Shown piece by piece: positions 8,217 to 18,093 of a DNA stretch of 64,000 bases. The position numbers and the translations under genes are program-made. The notes beneath the pieces are model-generated. The model worked only from the letters and a program-made list of their open reading frames with translations, had not been told where the DNA came from and ran no database searches. The DNA is from CAVSRC01 sp963732845 (GTDB lineage Bacteria > Pseudomonadota > Alphaproteobacteria > Rhizobiales > Kaistiaceae), in assembly GCA_963732845.1 (NCBI GenBank), contig CAVTBE010000007.1, positions 124,001-188,000 on the forward strand. Reading direction: 5' to 3'. Each line of letters begins with the position of its first letter. The first letter of the stretch is position 1.

Positions 8217-9464
8217 TCAGGCGCCGTCTTCGGTGAGCTCTTCGCCGACGATATCGCCGCGCGGCGTGATCACCTCCTGACCGACGCGGCTGCGCGCCAC
8301 CTCGCGGATGCGCACGGCAAAGCGCGTGTCGCGCTCCATCAGTGCGTGCAGATCGGCGCCGTCGAGCACCAGCAGATTGGCGCGCGTCACCGCGGTGACC
8401 GTGGCCGAGCGGCGGGCCCGGCGCAGCACTGCGATCTCGCCGAAGAAATGACCGACACCGAGGCGCACCTTCTCCTGCGGCAGATCGATTTCGACCTCGC
8501 CGGCGGCGATGAAATACATGGCGCGGGCGGGGCTTCCCTTGCGCACGATGATGCCACCCGGCTCGACCGACTGGGCGGAGAGCAGGCCGGCGATATCGGC
8601 GATCTCGCTGGCGGTGAGCCCGGCGAAGATCGGCACGCGCGCCACCATGCCCCAGGTGACGACGAAATCGCGCCGGTGGATCACGTTGGCAAACGAGGTC
8701 GCCACGATGCCAACCGGGAGGGCCAGCATGAGGATGCCCATCAGCACCGTCAGCCCGCCGACGACGCGGCCGAGCGGCGTGATCGGCACCACGTCGCCAT
8801 AGCCGGTGGTGGTCAGCGTCACGATCGCCCACCACATGGCGTCGGGGACCGTGCCGAACTTGTCCGGCTGCGCCGCGCCTTCGATCACGTGCATGATCGA
8901 GGCGGCGACCACCGTGGCGCCGAGCAGGATGATGACGCAGCCGAAAAGCGCGCGCCGCTCCGCGTAGAGCGCATCGAGCAGCGACCGCATGGCCGGCGAA
9001 TAGCGCGCCAGCTTGAGAAAGCGGACGATGCGGAAGACGAGCAGGACGCGCAGGTCGGCGCTGAAGAACAGCGCGATCCAGAACGGCACCACCGCCAGCA
9101 GGTCGATCAGGCCCGAGGCACTCACCATATAGCCGAGCCACGGCGGCAGGTATCGCCGTGGACGCAGCGGCTGGTCGGTCGCCGCCCAGATGCGCGCCAC
9201 GTATTCCACCGTGAAGACGATCAGCGAGACGATCTCGATGATGAAAAAGACGATGTGATAGCGGGCCGACAGCGCCGGCACCGATTCCAGCACGACCGCG
9301 ACCAGATTGACGGTGATCAGGACAATCAGCAGGAGATCGACGAACCGGCTGAGCGGATCGTCGCGCCGCGCCTCCTCCAGCACTTCGTAGGTCCGGCGAC
9401 GAATCCGCGCGATTGCGACGGCGGCCGGGCCGGCTTTGGGAATACGCGGGTGCGGACGCCTCAC
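8217..9464 (-). CDS. Voltage-gated-type potassium channel with cyclic nucleotide-binding domain
   Basis: A 415-residue six-helix K+ channel. Residues about 40-215 hold S1-S5, with an S4-like charged helix (FRIVRFLKLARY); the pore loop carries the selectivity filter TTTGYGD, and S6 follows. Residues about 285-395 form a cyclic nucleotide-binding domain with the phosphate-binding cassette FFGEIAVLRRARRSATV. The architecture resembles MloK1 of Mesorhizobium loti, with longer ends. The predicted start is GTG at 9464. It lies 49 bp upstream of the Kef-type antiporter on the same strand, so the two may be co-transcribed and act together in K+ homeostasis. Whether cAMP or cGMP binds is unknown. Confidence 0.9.
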   Translation of the reverse strand: MRRPHPRIPKAGPAAVAIARIRRRTYEVLEEARRDDPLSRFVDLLLIVLITVNLVAVVLESVPALSARYHIVFFIIEIVSLIVFTVEYVARIWAATDQPLRPRRYLPPWLGYMVSASGLIDLLAVVPFWIALFFSADLRVLLVFRIVRFLKLARYSPAMRSLLDALYAERRALFGCVIILLGATVVAASIMHVIEGAAQPDKFGTVPDAMWWAIVTLTTTGYGDVVPITPLGRVVGGLTVLMGILMLALPVGIVATSFANVIHRRDFVVTWGMVARVPIFAGLTASEIADIAGLLSAQSVEPGGIIVRKGSPARAMYFIAAGEVEIDLPQEKVRLGVGHFFGEIAVLRRARRSATVTAVTRANLLVLDGADLHALMERDTRFAVRIREVARSRVGQEVITPRGDIVGEELTEDGA

Positions 9465-9522
9465 GGCAATCCCGCGGCGCGCCGCCGCGCCGCTCCGCTA
9501 TGTCTCCCCCGTCCCATCGCTT

Positions 9523-12195
9523 TCACCCGCCCGCAAGCACCCCCGCGATAGCGTCGAGCGCCGCGCCGGCCTTGCTGCCGTCCGGTCCGCCGGCCTGAGC
9601 CAGATCCGGCCGGCCGCCGCCGCCCTTGCCGCCGAGCGCCTCGGCGCCCTTGCGTACCAGATCGATGGCGTTGAAGCGACTGGTCAAATCGCCCGTAACG
9701 CCGACCACGAGGCTGCCCTTGCCTTCGGCGCTCGTATTGGCAATCGCCACGACGCCGGAGCCGACCTTGGCCTTGCCTTCATCGGCCAGCGCCTTGAGGT
9801 CGTTCATGCCGACATCGCTGACCGCCAAGCGGAAGAACTTGATCCCGCCGACATCGGCAATGTGGGTGCCGTCGGCACCGTCGCCGGCGTCGCCGCCGCC
9901 CATCGCCAGCTTCTTGCGCGCATCGGCGAGATCGCGTTCGAGCCTGCGCCGTTCCTCGACCAGCCCCTGCACGCGCTCGGCCGCTTCCTCCGGCCGCGAC
10001 TTCAGCGCCATGGCGACCGCCTTGAGGCGCTTCTCCTGCTCGGCCAGGTGCTTGCGCGCCGCCTGGCCGGTCAGCGCCTCGATGCGCCTGACGCCGGCGG
10101 CGACCGCACCCTCGCCGACCAGCGCGATCAGGCCGATCTCGCCGGTGCGCCCGACATGGGTGCCGCCGCACAGCTCCACCGAATAGGTCTTGCCGGTCGG
10201 GTCGTCCGGCATGGTGCCCATCGACACCACGCGCACCTCGTCGCCGTATTTCTCGCCGAACAGCGCCATGGCGCCGGAATGCATCGCCTCTTCGCGGTCC
10301 ATCAGCCGGGTGGTGACCGGCGCATCCTCGAGCACCACCGTATTGGCGAGGTCCTCGACCGCCTCGATCTCGTGCGCGTCCATCGGCTTGGGATGGGAGA
10401 AGTCGAAACGCAGCCGGTCGGGCGCCACCAGCGAGCCCTTCTGCGCCACGTGGGTGCCGAGCACATTGCGCAGCGCCGCGTGCAGAAGGTGGGTGGCCGA
10501 ATGGTTGGCGCGGATCATGGTGCGCCGCGGCCGGTCAACGACAAGCCGCACGGCGTCGCCGACGGCAACCTTGCCCGCCTCGACCTTGCCGTAGTGGACG
10601 AAGAGGCCATCGGCACGCTTCTGCACGGTGTCGACGCGCACGCGCCCGTCATTCGCGTTGGCGATCACGCCGGTATCGGCGACCTGGCCGCCGGATTCGG
10701 CATAGAACGGCGTCTGGTTGAGGACGACCGCGACCTCCTGCCCCGCCTTGGCCTCCGCCACCGGCTCGCCGGCCTGGACCAGAGCGAGGATCTCGCCCTC
10801 GGCCAATTCGGTGCCGTAGCCGAGGAACTCGGTCGCGCCGAAAAACTCGCGCAGGCGGAACCAGACCGGCTCGGTCTGCGCCTCGCCGGACCCCGCCCAG
10901 GAGGCGCGCGCCTCGGCCTTCTGCTTCTCCATCGCCGTCTCGAAGCCGGGAAGATCGACCGCGATGCCGCGCGCCTTCAGCGCGTCCTGCGTCAGGTCGA
11001 GCGGGAAGCCGAAGGTGTCGTAGAGGCGGAAGGCGACATCGCCGGCAAGCGTCGCGCCGGACGCAAGCCCTTCGGTCGCCTCGTCGAGCAGGGTCAGGCC
11101 GCGCGTCAGCGTGCGGCGGAAGCGCGTCTCCTCCAGGTGCAGCGTTTCGGCAATCAGCAATTCGGCGCGCAACAGCTCCGGATAGGCGCGGCCCATCTCG
11201 GCGACCAGCACCGGCACCAGCCGGTACATGACCGGCTCGCTGGCGCCGAGCAGATGGGCATGGCGCATGGCGCGCCGCATGATGCGGCGCAGCACATAGC
11301 CGCGCCCCTCATTGGAGGGCAGCACGCCATCGGCGATGAGGAAGCTCGCCGCGCGCAGATGATCGGCGATGACCCGATGGCTGGCGCGGGCCTTGCCCTC
11401 GGCACGCACGCCGATGAGATCGACCGAGGCGTCGATCAGCGCCCTGAACAGATCGATGTCGTAGTTGTCGTGGACGCCCTGCAACACCGCCGCGACGCGC
11501 TCCAGCCCCATGCCGGTGTCGATCGACGGGCTCGGCAGGTCGATGCGCTCGCCGCCGGGAAGCTGCTCGTACTGCATGAAGACGAGGTTCCAGATCTCGA
11601 CGAAGCGATCGCCGTCCTCGTCCGGCGAGCCCGGCGGACCGCCGGGAATCGCCTCGCCGTGGTCGTAGAAGATCTCCGAGCACGGGCCGCACGGGCCGGT
11701 GTCGCCCATCTGCCAGAAATTGTCCGAGCCGGCGATGCGGACGATGCGCGCCTCGGGCAGCCCGGAAATCTTCCGCCACAGGTCGAAGGCCTGATCGTCG
11801 TCGATATAGACAGTCGCGACCAGCTTCTCCGCCGGCAGCCCGAATTCCTTGGTGATCAGCTCCCAGGCGAGCTCGATCGCCTGCTCCTTGAAGTAGTCGC
11901 CGAAGGAGAAGTTGCCGAGCATCTCGAAGAAGGTGTGATGCCGGGCGGTATAGCCGACATTGTCGAGATCGTTGTGCTTGCCGCCGGCACGCACGCATTT
12001 CTGCGAGGTCGTCGCCCGCGGATAGGGTGCCTTGGCGCGGCCGGTGAAATAGTCCTTGAACGGCACCATGCCGGCATTGGTGAACATCAATGTCGGATCG
12101 TTGCGCGGCACCAGCGGGCCCGACGCGACCGGCGTATGGCCGTTCTTCTCGAAAAAGCCAAGAAAATGGGAACGGATATCGTTGACGCTACTCAT
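9523..12195 (-). CDS. alaS: Alanine--tRNA ligase
   Basis: Charges tRNA-Ala with alanine and edits mischarged Ser and Gly. The 890-residue protein has the class II catalytic core (LMFTNAGMVPFKDYFTG, HHTFFEMLGNFSFGDYFKEQ), the tRNA-recognition part, and the editing domain with zinc ligands in NHSATHLLHAALR and CGGTHVGRTGEIG. The C-terminal C-Ala domain ends in the Gly/Lys-rich GGKGGGGRPDLAQAGG. I start it at ATG 12195 (MSSVNDIRSHFLGFFEKNGH), where similarity begins; ten further residues upstream are open but look like leader. Next to recA, as in many alphaproteobacteria. Confidence 0.98.
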   Translation of the reverse strand: MSSVNDIRSHFLGFFEKNGHTPVASGPLVPRNDPTLMFTNAGMVPFKDYFTGRAKAPYPRATTSQKCVRAGGKHNDLDNVGYTARHHTFFEMLGNFSFGDYFKEQAIELAWELITKEFGLPAEKLVATVYIDDDQAFDLWRKISGLPEARIVRIAGSDNFWQMGDTGPCGPCSEIFYDHGEAIPGGPPGSPDEDGDRFVEIWNLVFMQYEQLPGGERIDLPSPSIDTGMGLERVAAVLQGVHDNYDIDLFRALIDASVDLIGVRAEGKARASHRVIADHLRAASFLIADGVLPSNEGRGYVLRRIMRRAMRHAHLLGASEPVMYRLVPVLVAEMGRAYPELLRAELLIAETLHLEETRFRRTLTRGLTLLDEATEGLASGATLAGDVAFRLYDTFGFPLDLTQDALKARGIAVDLPGFETAMEKQKAEARASWAGSGEAQTEPVWFRLREFFGATEFLGYGTELAEGEILALVQAGEPVAEAKAGQEVAVVLNQTPFYAESGGQVADTGVIANANDGRVRVDTVQKRADGLFVHYGKVEAGKVAVGDAVRLVVDRPRRTMIRANHSATHLLHAALRNVLGTHVAQKGSLVAPDRLRFDFSHPKPMDAHEIEAVEDLANTVVLEDAPVTTRLMDREEAMHSGAMALFGEKYGDEVRVVSMGTMPDDPTGKTYSVELCGGTHVGRTGEIGLIALVGEGAVAAGVRRIEALTGQAARKHLAEQEKRLKAVAMALKSRPEEAAERVQGLVEERRRLERDLADARKKLAMGGGDAGDGADGTHIADVGGIKFFRLAVSDVGMNDLKALADEGKAKVGSGVVAIANTSAEGKGSLVVGVTGDLTSRFNAIDLVRKGAEALGGKGGGGRPDLAQAGGPDGSKAGAALDAIAGVLAGG

Positions 12196-12285
12196 GACCG
12201 TCCGGGGCTCTGGAAAGGGCGGCACCGCCGCAACCGCCGGGTTCTACAGCCCCGGCGGCGGCCATGTCCATAATTGCGACGGTTT

Positions 12286-12708
12286 TCAGGGCGAAAGGCT
12301 CACCCGCCCTTCCGCATCGAGCGTCCAGCCCGGATTCCACGCCACTTCCCAGGGGTGGCCGTCGGGATCGGCAAAATAGCCCGAATAGCCGCCCCAGAAC
12401 ACGTCCTCGGCCGGCTTGAGGATGGTGGCGCCGGCCACCTCCGCCTCGGCCAGCACCGCATCGACCTCTTCCCTTGAGCGGGCATTGTAGGCGAGCGTCA
12501 TCCCGCCGAAGGCGGCACCGGTGTCGGCTACGCGGGCATCCCCGGCCAGCGCGGCGCGCGACCACAGGGCGAAGACGGCGCCGGGGATCTGGAAGAAGAC
12601 GACGCCCTCGTCCTTGTTGCCGCGGCGCCAGCCGAGCGCCTCGTAGAAGCGGCGCGCCCGGTCGAGGTCGGCAACCCCAAGGGTGATGAGACTGACCCGC
12701 TGGTCCAT
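12286..12708 (-). CDS. VOC family protein (glyoxalase/bleomycin-resistance fold)
   Basis: A 140-residue vicinal-oxygen-chelate protein. It opens with SLITLGVADLDRARRFYEAL, the first beta-alpha module, and ends with GYFADPDGHPWEVAWNP, whose Glu is a usual metal ligand. Family members include glyoxalase I, dioxygenases and drug-binding proteins; the short form here matches poorly characterised YP_-type VOC proteins. It sits 17 bp downstream of the recA stop on the same strand, so it may be read through from recA. Substrate unknown. Confidence 0.85.
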   Translation of the reverse strand: MDQRVSLITLGVADLDRARRFYEALGWRRGNKDEGVVFFQIPGAVFALWSRAALAGDARVADTGAAFGGMTLAYNARSREEVDAVLAEAEVAGATILKPAEDVFWGGYSGYFADPDGHPWEVAWNPGWTLDAEGRVSLSP

Positions 12709-12725
12709 GACGCGCTCCGCCGACC

Positions 12726-13814
<1,089 letters not shown>

Positions 13815-13898
13815 TGTAGATGCTCCTTGTTTCACAGGCACCGGGGGTGATCAAATGGTCCGAGGAAGATTCGCGCCCCCGATTGCGTGAGTTTGTCT

Positions 13899-13913
13899 GT
13901 ACACGTTTTGTTC
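13899..13913 (-). promoter_or_regulatory. Candidate LexA (SOS) box upstream of recA
   Basis: Read in the direction of recA the site is GAAC-AAAACGT-GTAC. The alphaproteobacterial LexA consensus is GAAC-N7-GAAC, so there is one mismatch in the second half. Spacing is exact and the position, about 85 bp before the recA start, is reasonable for an operator. No lexA gene is in the window. Confidence 0.5.
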
Positions 13914-14044
13914 TACCTGCGCAAGAGCGGGACGCAATTCCTCCAGATTTGTGTGAACACATAGCCGCTGAGCGCGTTGTAAGCCGCAGTCGAGGTGGCC
14001 GGTCGCGTCTTGGAAGGTCACCTCCAGCTTGGGAGGATCAGACC

Positions 14045-14404
14045 GTGGCCAACATGGCTTCCGTGCGTCGCCCGCGCGATCGAGGCAGCGCACCGGCATT
14101 CTCTTTCTATGTCGAAACCAGACGCGCCGCCTGCGCCGATCCGTGGGAGGTGGTCCTCGATCCGAACCTGACCTGCAGCGAAAAGAAGGAAATCCTGCTG
14201 GATTGGGCGTCCGCTGTGCGGGCGATCGATGGCCGGCCCGACCGCACCATGGGGGCGGCAGGCGCCGTCGCCTCGTGGGACGACCTCATGGAAGGTCTTC
14301 GCCTCGTGAATGCCGAGATTGCGGCCCTGTCCCGGCCGCGAACCGTCACACGCCCCAGCCACCTGAAGCCGGCCGTGCGATCGCGAAGCGCACGCACCGG
14401 CTAG
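14045..14404 (+). CDS. Small conserved protein of unknown function
   Basis: A soluble protein of about 119 residues, divergent from recA. The open frame reaches back to 13820, but I choose GTG 14045 because a GGGAGGA ribosome site lies eight bases upstream; ATG 14054 is an alternative. The central block ADPWEVVLDPNLTCSEKKEI followed by LLDWASAVRAIDG resembles a short conserved motif I recall from hypothetical proteins in other rhizobia (DP..V..DP.L...EK..IL..WASD). No catalytic motif, signal peptide or membrane segment is visible. Function unknown. Confidence 0.6.
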   Translation: MANMASVRRPRDRGSAPAFSFYVETRRAACADPWEVVLDPNLTCSEKKEILLDWASAVRAIDGRPDRTMGAAGAVASWDDLMEGLRLVNAEIAALSRPRTVTRPSHLKPAVRSRSARTG

Positions 14405-14413
14405 CGGCGCGGC

Positions 14414-14443
14414 GGCCGCCGTCCCGGCCGGGGAACGGCGGCC
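14414..14443. terminator. Hairpin between convergent genes
   Basis: GGCCGCCGT (14414-14422) pairs perfectly with ACGGCGGCC (14435-14443). It lies between the stop codons of two convergent genes, so it may end both transcripts. No T-run is present. Confidence 0.4.
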
Positions 14444-14459
14444 ACCATGGATCAAGCTT

Positions 14460-14932
14460 CTACGGACCGTTCGAATTGAAGCAGTCGCGATAGATCTTCC
14501 ACGACCCGTCGGCCTGGTGCTTGAAGATCGTCAGGAACTTGCCGTCGATCTGGACGGTCTTGCCGTTGACCACGCTTTCCAAATCGTAGGTGCCGCGGGA
14601 ATAGGCCCAGTCGCCCGCCGCCGTGATCTCCGCCGGATTGATGTTCATCGACTTGACACCGCCGGCAGCGAACCCTTTGGGCACGACCTTGTTGAGGACA
14701 TCCTTGCCCCGCGCCGGAATACCCGGCGGCATCTGAATCCGTCTTCGTCGTAAAGCGACAGCCACAGCTTGGCGTCACCGGCAACTCGCGACGCGCTGTA
14801 TGTCTTCCAGATTTGCTGAATCGCTGCCTGATCGGCCGTCATCTCTTCCGCGGCCAAAGCAGCCCCGCTTGACAGAATGGACGGAGCCACAATCGCCAAT
14901 GACGCAAGAACCGCTAACGCGTGCTTGTTCAT
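14460..14932 (-). pseudogene. Secreted NTF2/SnoaL-like protein, one frameshift
   Basis: The start at ATG 14932 gives a signal peptide (ALAVLASLAIVAPSILSSGA) and the first helix of an NTF2-like fold (DQAAIQQIWKTYSASRVAGD, then LWLSLYDEDG). The rest is in another frame: IQMPPGIPARGKDVLNKVV through DGSWKIYRDCFNSNGP, the strand pair that closes the cone-shaped fold. The shift lies at about 14737-14741 and one added base restores a 157-residue protein. The family includes isomerases, DUF4440-type proteins and binding proteins, so no reaction is assigned. Error or recent mutation cannot be told apart. Confidence 0.7.
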
Positions 14933-15206
14933 AGCATCCTCCATATCAAAGCTGACCTGCAGCCTGGGCGCTATCGCAAACCGGCACGCATGCTGCGACC
15001 AAGTTCGAAGCGCGCAACAGGCACGCCAATGCGTGCCGGCGCCTTGCACTGCTCGGCCAACTGGCAGTTGTAAAACCGATGCCCGGCAGCCGCCACCTCT
15101 TGCCCGCCCAAGGCGACGATACGCCCCAAGGATGGCCGGCCGGCGCCACGTCGGCGGGATGCCAGCGCCGGCGTTACGGCCTCACAGCGGGTGCCTTACC
15201 CTTCCC

Positions 15207-15623
15207 TCACTGCGAGACCCGTGCAATCCGCACGAGCAGGAGAGCCGCCACGATCCAGATGACGGCAACAGCGATGGCGCCGCCGTAACTCATCGGGCGC
15301 GTGCGATCGCCGGCCGCGCGCCGGAATTCTTCCATCAGTTCCGCCGGGATCAGGCGAACGGCGAGCAGGATGCCGAGCGGCACGATCAGGAGATCGTCGA
15401 GATAGCCGAGGACCGGGATGAAATCCGGGATCAGATCGATGGGCGACAGGGCATAGGCGGTGACCGCCGCCGCCACGGCCTTGGCATACCACGGCGTCCG
15501 CCGGTCCCGTGCCGCCAGCCACAGCGCCATCACGTCGATCTTGATGGCGCCGGCCCATTGCTTGAGGCGCCGCACAAGGGAAGAGCGCGATCCGGATGTC
15601 TGCTTCGGCGCCCACTCGGCCAC
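15207..15623 (-). CDS. DUF1232 (YkvA-like) membrane protein
   Basis: A 138-residue protein with the DUF1232 signature TPWYAKAVAAAVTAYALSPI followed by DLIPDFIPVLGYLDDLLIVP, plus a last transmembrane helix (GGAIAVAVIWIVAALLLV). The likely start is GTG 15623, two bases after the stop of the upstream cation transporter, so the pair is probably translated together. The family is widespread but has no established function. Confidence 0.8.
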   Translation of the reverse strand: MAEWAPKQTSGSRSSLVRRLKQWAGAIKIDVMALWLAARDRRTPWYAKAVAAAVTAYALSPIDLIPDFIPVLGYLDDLLIVPLGILLAVRLIPAELMEEFRRAAGDRTRPMSYGGAIAVAVIWIVAALLLVRIARVSQ

Positions 15624-15625
15624 GC

Positions 15626-16237
15626 TCAGCCGTCCTCCGCCAGTTCCCGGCGGGCCGCCGCGATGATGCGCCATGCCGATTGCAGGAACAGGCCGGCGAT
15701 GACCGCCGCCACGACGAGGTCCGGCCAGGGCGTCCCCGTCGCCGCCACCAGCAGGGCCGCGACGACGATCGCGGCATTGCCGAGCGCATCGTTGCGGCTG
15801 AACAGCCACACCGCCTGAACGTTGGCGTCGCCCTCGCGGTGCTTGAGCAGGATGACGGCGCAGACGACGTTGACGATCAGCGCGGCGATGCCGAAGGCCC
15901 CCATCAGTTCGGCTTGTGGCACGTGGACGACAAACACGCGCCAGGCCGTGGCGGCGAGCACGCCGAGCCCCATGACGGCGAGAAAGATGCCCTGCAGCAG
16001 GGCCGAGCGCGCCCGCCAGGCCGCGCCCCAGCCGATGGCCATCAGTCCGAGCAGCGTGATCGTACCGTCGCCGAGGAAATCGAGTGCATCGGCCTTGAGC
16101 CCCTGCGAGCCGGCGAGGAAGCCGCCGCCGGCCTCGATCAGGCCGTAGCCGACATTGAGCACGGTGACGATCCACAGCGCCCGTTTGTAGGCGGGCGCGG
16201 CGTGGGTCAGGTCGCCGAGGTCGTCATCGTCGTCCAT
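15626..16237 (-). CDS. Cation diffusion facilitator-type transporter
   Basis: A 203-residue membrane protein with six predicted helices and no C-terminal cytoplasmic domain. The helix-2 motif LKADALDFLGDGTITL holds the Asp pair expected for CDF metal sites, and FSRNDALGNAAIVVAALL is the helix-5 counterpart, where the usual His is replaced by Asn. CDF proteins export Zn2+, Co2+, Cd2+ or Mn2+ in exchange for protons. The ATG at 16237 follows GAGGGGAGAT; the 11 codons upstream are not conserved. It forms an operon with the DUF1232 gene. Metal specificity is uncertain. Confidence 0.8.
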   Translation of the reverse strand: MDDDDDLGDLTHAAPAYKRALWIVTVLNVGYGLIEAGGGFLAGSQGLKADALDFLGDGTITLLGLMAIGWGAAWRARSALLQGIFLAVMGLGVLAATAWRVFVVHVPQAELMGAFGIAALIVNVVCAVILLKHREGDANVQAVWLFSRNDALGNAAIVVAALLVAATGTPWPDLVVAAVIAGLFLQSAWRIIAAARRELAEDG

Positions 16238-16334
16238 GCGATCTCCCCTCTTGCTCCGGCAGGCTCGCAATTGAAATTGAGTGCGTCTCCCCTAGCTCTT
16301 CTCGCGGGCGACGTTAGGGGAGGAGCACACACCC

Positions 16335-16604
16335 ATGGGCATGCTGATCGTTCACCATCGCGTCCAGGACTATGGCAAATGGCGTCCTTTCTTCGACGGA
16401 CACGTCAAGGCGCAGAAGGCTGCGGGTCTCACCCATCCGCGCGTGCTCCGTTCCGTCGACGACCCGAATGCCATCACCATCATCTTCGATGAGATGGACA
16501 TGCAGAAGGCCAAGGCTTTCGCCACGTCGCAGGACCTGAAGGATACGATGATGAAGGCCGGCGTTATTGGAGCGCCGCAGGTCCACTTCCTCGAATCGGC
16601 CTGA
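16335..16604 (+). CDS. Small dimeric alpha/beta-barrel-like protein of unknown function
   Basis: An 89-residue cytoplasmic protein with a good ribosome site (GGGGAGGAGC). It starts MGMLIVHHRVQDYGKWRPFF, and the middle strand ITIIFDEMDMQKAKAFA and C-terminal APQVHFLESA resemble the ferredoxin-like fold of small ABM or DUF1330-type proteins. No catalytic residues can be named. It is convergent with the metallo-hydrolase gene, separated by a hairpin. Confidence 0.65.
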   Translation: MGMLIVHHRVQDYGKWRPFFDGHVKAQKAAGLTHPRVLRSVDDPNAITIIFDEMDMQKAKAFATSQDLKDTMMKAGVIGAPQVHFLESA

Positions 16605-16639
16605 TCGACAGAGGGTTTCACTCACACGATACTTCGAGC

Positions 16640-16663
16640 CCGCGCGTCCCGGCAGACGCGCGG
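16640..16663. terminator. Hairpin between convergent genes
   Basis: CCGCGCGTC (16640-16648) pairs perfectly with GACGCGCGG (16655-16663) across a 6-base loop. It lies 36 bp after one stop codon and 3 bp before the convergent one, as expected for a shared terminator, though without a clear T-run. Confidence 0.5.
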
Positions 16664-16665
16664 TC

Positions 16666-18057
16666 TCAAAGCTCGAACTCCGCGTTCATCGCCGGCATCA
16701 CCGCCTCGGTGTCCTCAAGCATCGGCGCGAAGCTCTTCATCACCCGCTCGTCGCCATGGACCAGATAAGTGCGCTCCGCCCGCGCGGACCGGTGCCAGGC
16801 GATGAGTTCCTGCTGCCCGGCATGGGCGGAGAAGCCGTTGATCGTATAGACCTTCGCCTTGACCGGGATCTCCTCGCCGAAGATGCGCACCTGTTTCGCC
16901 CCGTCGATGATGATGCGGGCGAGCGTTCCCTCCGCCGCGAAGCCGACGAAGATGACGCCGGCATCGGCGCGCCACAGATTGTGCTTCAGGTGGTGGCGCA
17001 CGCGCCCGCCGGTGGCCATGCCGGAGCCTGCCATGATGACGGCGCCGCCGCTGATCTTGTTGATGCCCATGGATTCGGACGTCTCGCGGGTGAAGTGCAG
17101 GCCGGGCACCGACAGCGGGTCGCGCCCGTCGCCGAAGAGGTCCGCCACCTCGTCCGACAGGTCCCCCGGATGGCGGCGGAAGATCTCGGTGGCGGTGATC
17201 GCCATGGGGGAATCGAGAAAGACCTGGATCGATTTCGCCAGCCGCCCGTCGCTCATGGCGTCGTGCAGGGCGTAGAGCAGCTCCTGGGCGCGCTCCAGCG
17301 CGAAGGTCGGGATCACCACATTGCCGCCGCGGGCGAAGGTCTCCTCGATCGCGGCGTAGAACTCCTCCACCGACGGGCCGAAGGGCTTGTGGTTGCGGTC
17401 GCCATAGGTGGTCTCCATGACCACCGCGTCGCATTGCGGCGGCGGCTTGGGCGGGTTCAAGAGCGGCCGCCCGGCATTGCCGATGTCGCCCGACATGACC
17501 AGCCGCCGGCGGCTGCCCTTCTCCTCCAGTTCTATGAGGATGCTGGCCGAGCCGAGGATATGGCCGGCGTCGAAGAAGGTGGCGCGGATGCCGGGCGCCA
17601 CGTCGAGCGGCACGTCGTAGCGCGCCGTGCGGCCGAAGAACTCGAGCACGTTCATGGCATCGAGCACGGTGTAAAGCGGCCCCTCGTCCGCGTCGCCGCC
17701 GCCGCGGCGGCGTTCGTGCCGTCGCCGGTCGCGTTCGGCGTCTTCCTCCTGCAGCCGCGCCGAATCGAGCATCACCAGCCGCGCCAGCTCGCGCGTGGCG
17801 CCAGTGGCGATGATCTCGCCGGTGAAGCCGCGCTTGGCCAGCAGCGGCAGCCGCCCGCAATGGTCGAGATGGGCATGGGTGAGCAGCACCACGTCGATCG
17901 CCTTCGGATCGAAGCCGAAGGGGTCGGCATTGTCCTCGGAGAGTTCGCGGCTGCCCTGGAAGAGGCCGCAATCGACCAGGATGCGCTTGCCTGAGCATTC
18001 GATCAGGTGGCAGGAGCCGGTGACGGTGCGATCGGCGCCGTGGAAGGAGATCTTCAA
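16666..18057 (-). CDS. Beta-CASP metallo-beta-lactamase-fold RNA hydrolase
   Basis: A 463-residue member of the beta-CASP group of RNA-processing metallo-hydrolases. The zinc-binding HxHxDH motif is LTHAHLDHCGRLPLL (residues about 59-73), motif IV is the Asp in MSGDIGNAGRP, and the CASP motifs follow: IPTFALERAQELLYALH, then MAGSGMATGGRVRHHL, and the C-terminal INGFSAHAGQQELIAW. The start is a TTG at 18057 behind GGAGGAAA; no ATG is better placed. It lies 36 bp downstream of the LOG-family gene on the same strand, so they are probably one operon. The exact RNA substrate is unknown. Confidence 0.9.
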   Translation of the reverse strand: MKISFHGADRTVTGSCHLIECSGKRILVDCGLFQGSRELSEDNADPFGFDPKAIDVVLLTHAHLDHCGRLPLLAKRGFTGEIIATGATRELARLVMLDSARLQEEDAERDRRRHERRRGGGDADEGPLYTVLDAMNVLEFFGRTARYDVPLDVAPGIRATFFDAGHILGSASILIELEEKGSRRRLVMSGDIGNAGRPLLNPPKPPPQCDAVVMETTYGDRNHKPFGPSVEEFYAAIEETFARGGNVVIPTFALERAQELLYALHDAMSDGRLAKSIQVFLDSPMAITATEIFRRHPGDLSDEVADLFGDGRDPLSVPGLHFTRETSESMGINKISGGAVIMAGSGMATGGRVRHHLKHNLWRADAGVIFVGFAAEGTLARIIIDGAKQVRIFGEEIPVKAKVYTINGFSAHAGQQELIAWHRSARAERTYLVHGDERVMKSFAPMLEDTEAVMPAMNAEFEL

Positions 18058-18093
18058 GGGGGAATTTCCTCCGGTGAGCGGGGTGACGGGCTT

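Noticed and set aside
9436..12273. A 945-residue plus-strand frame opposite alaS
   Set aside because: Antisense shadow; alaS on the minus strand has every expected motif.
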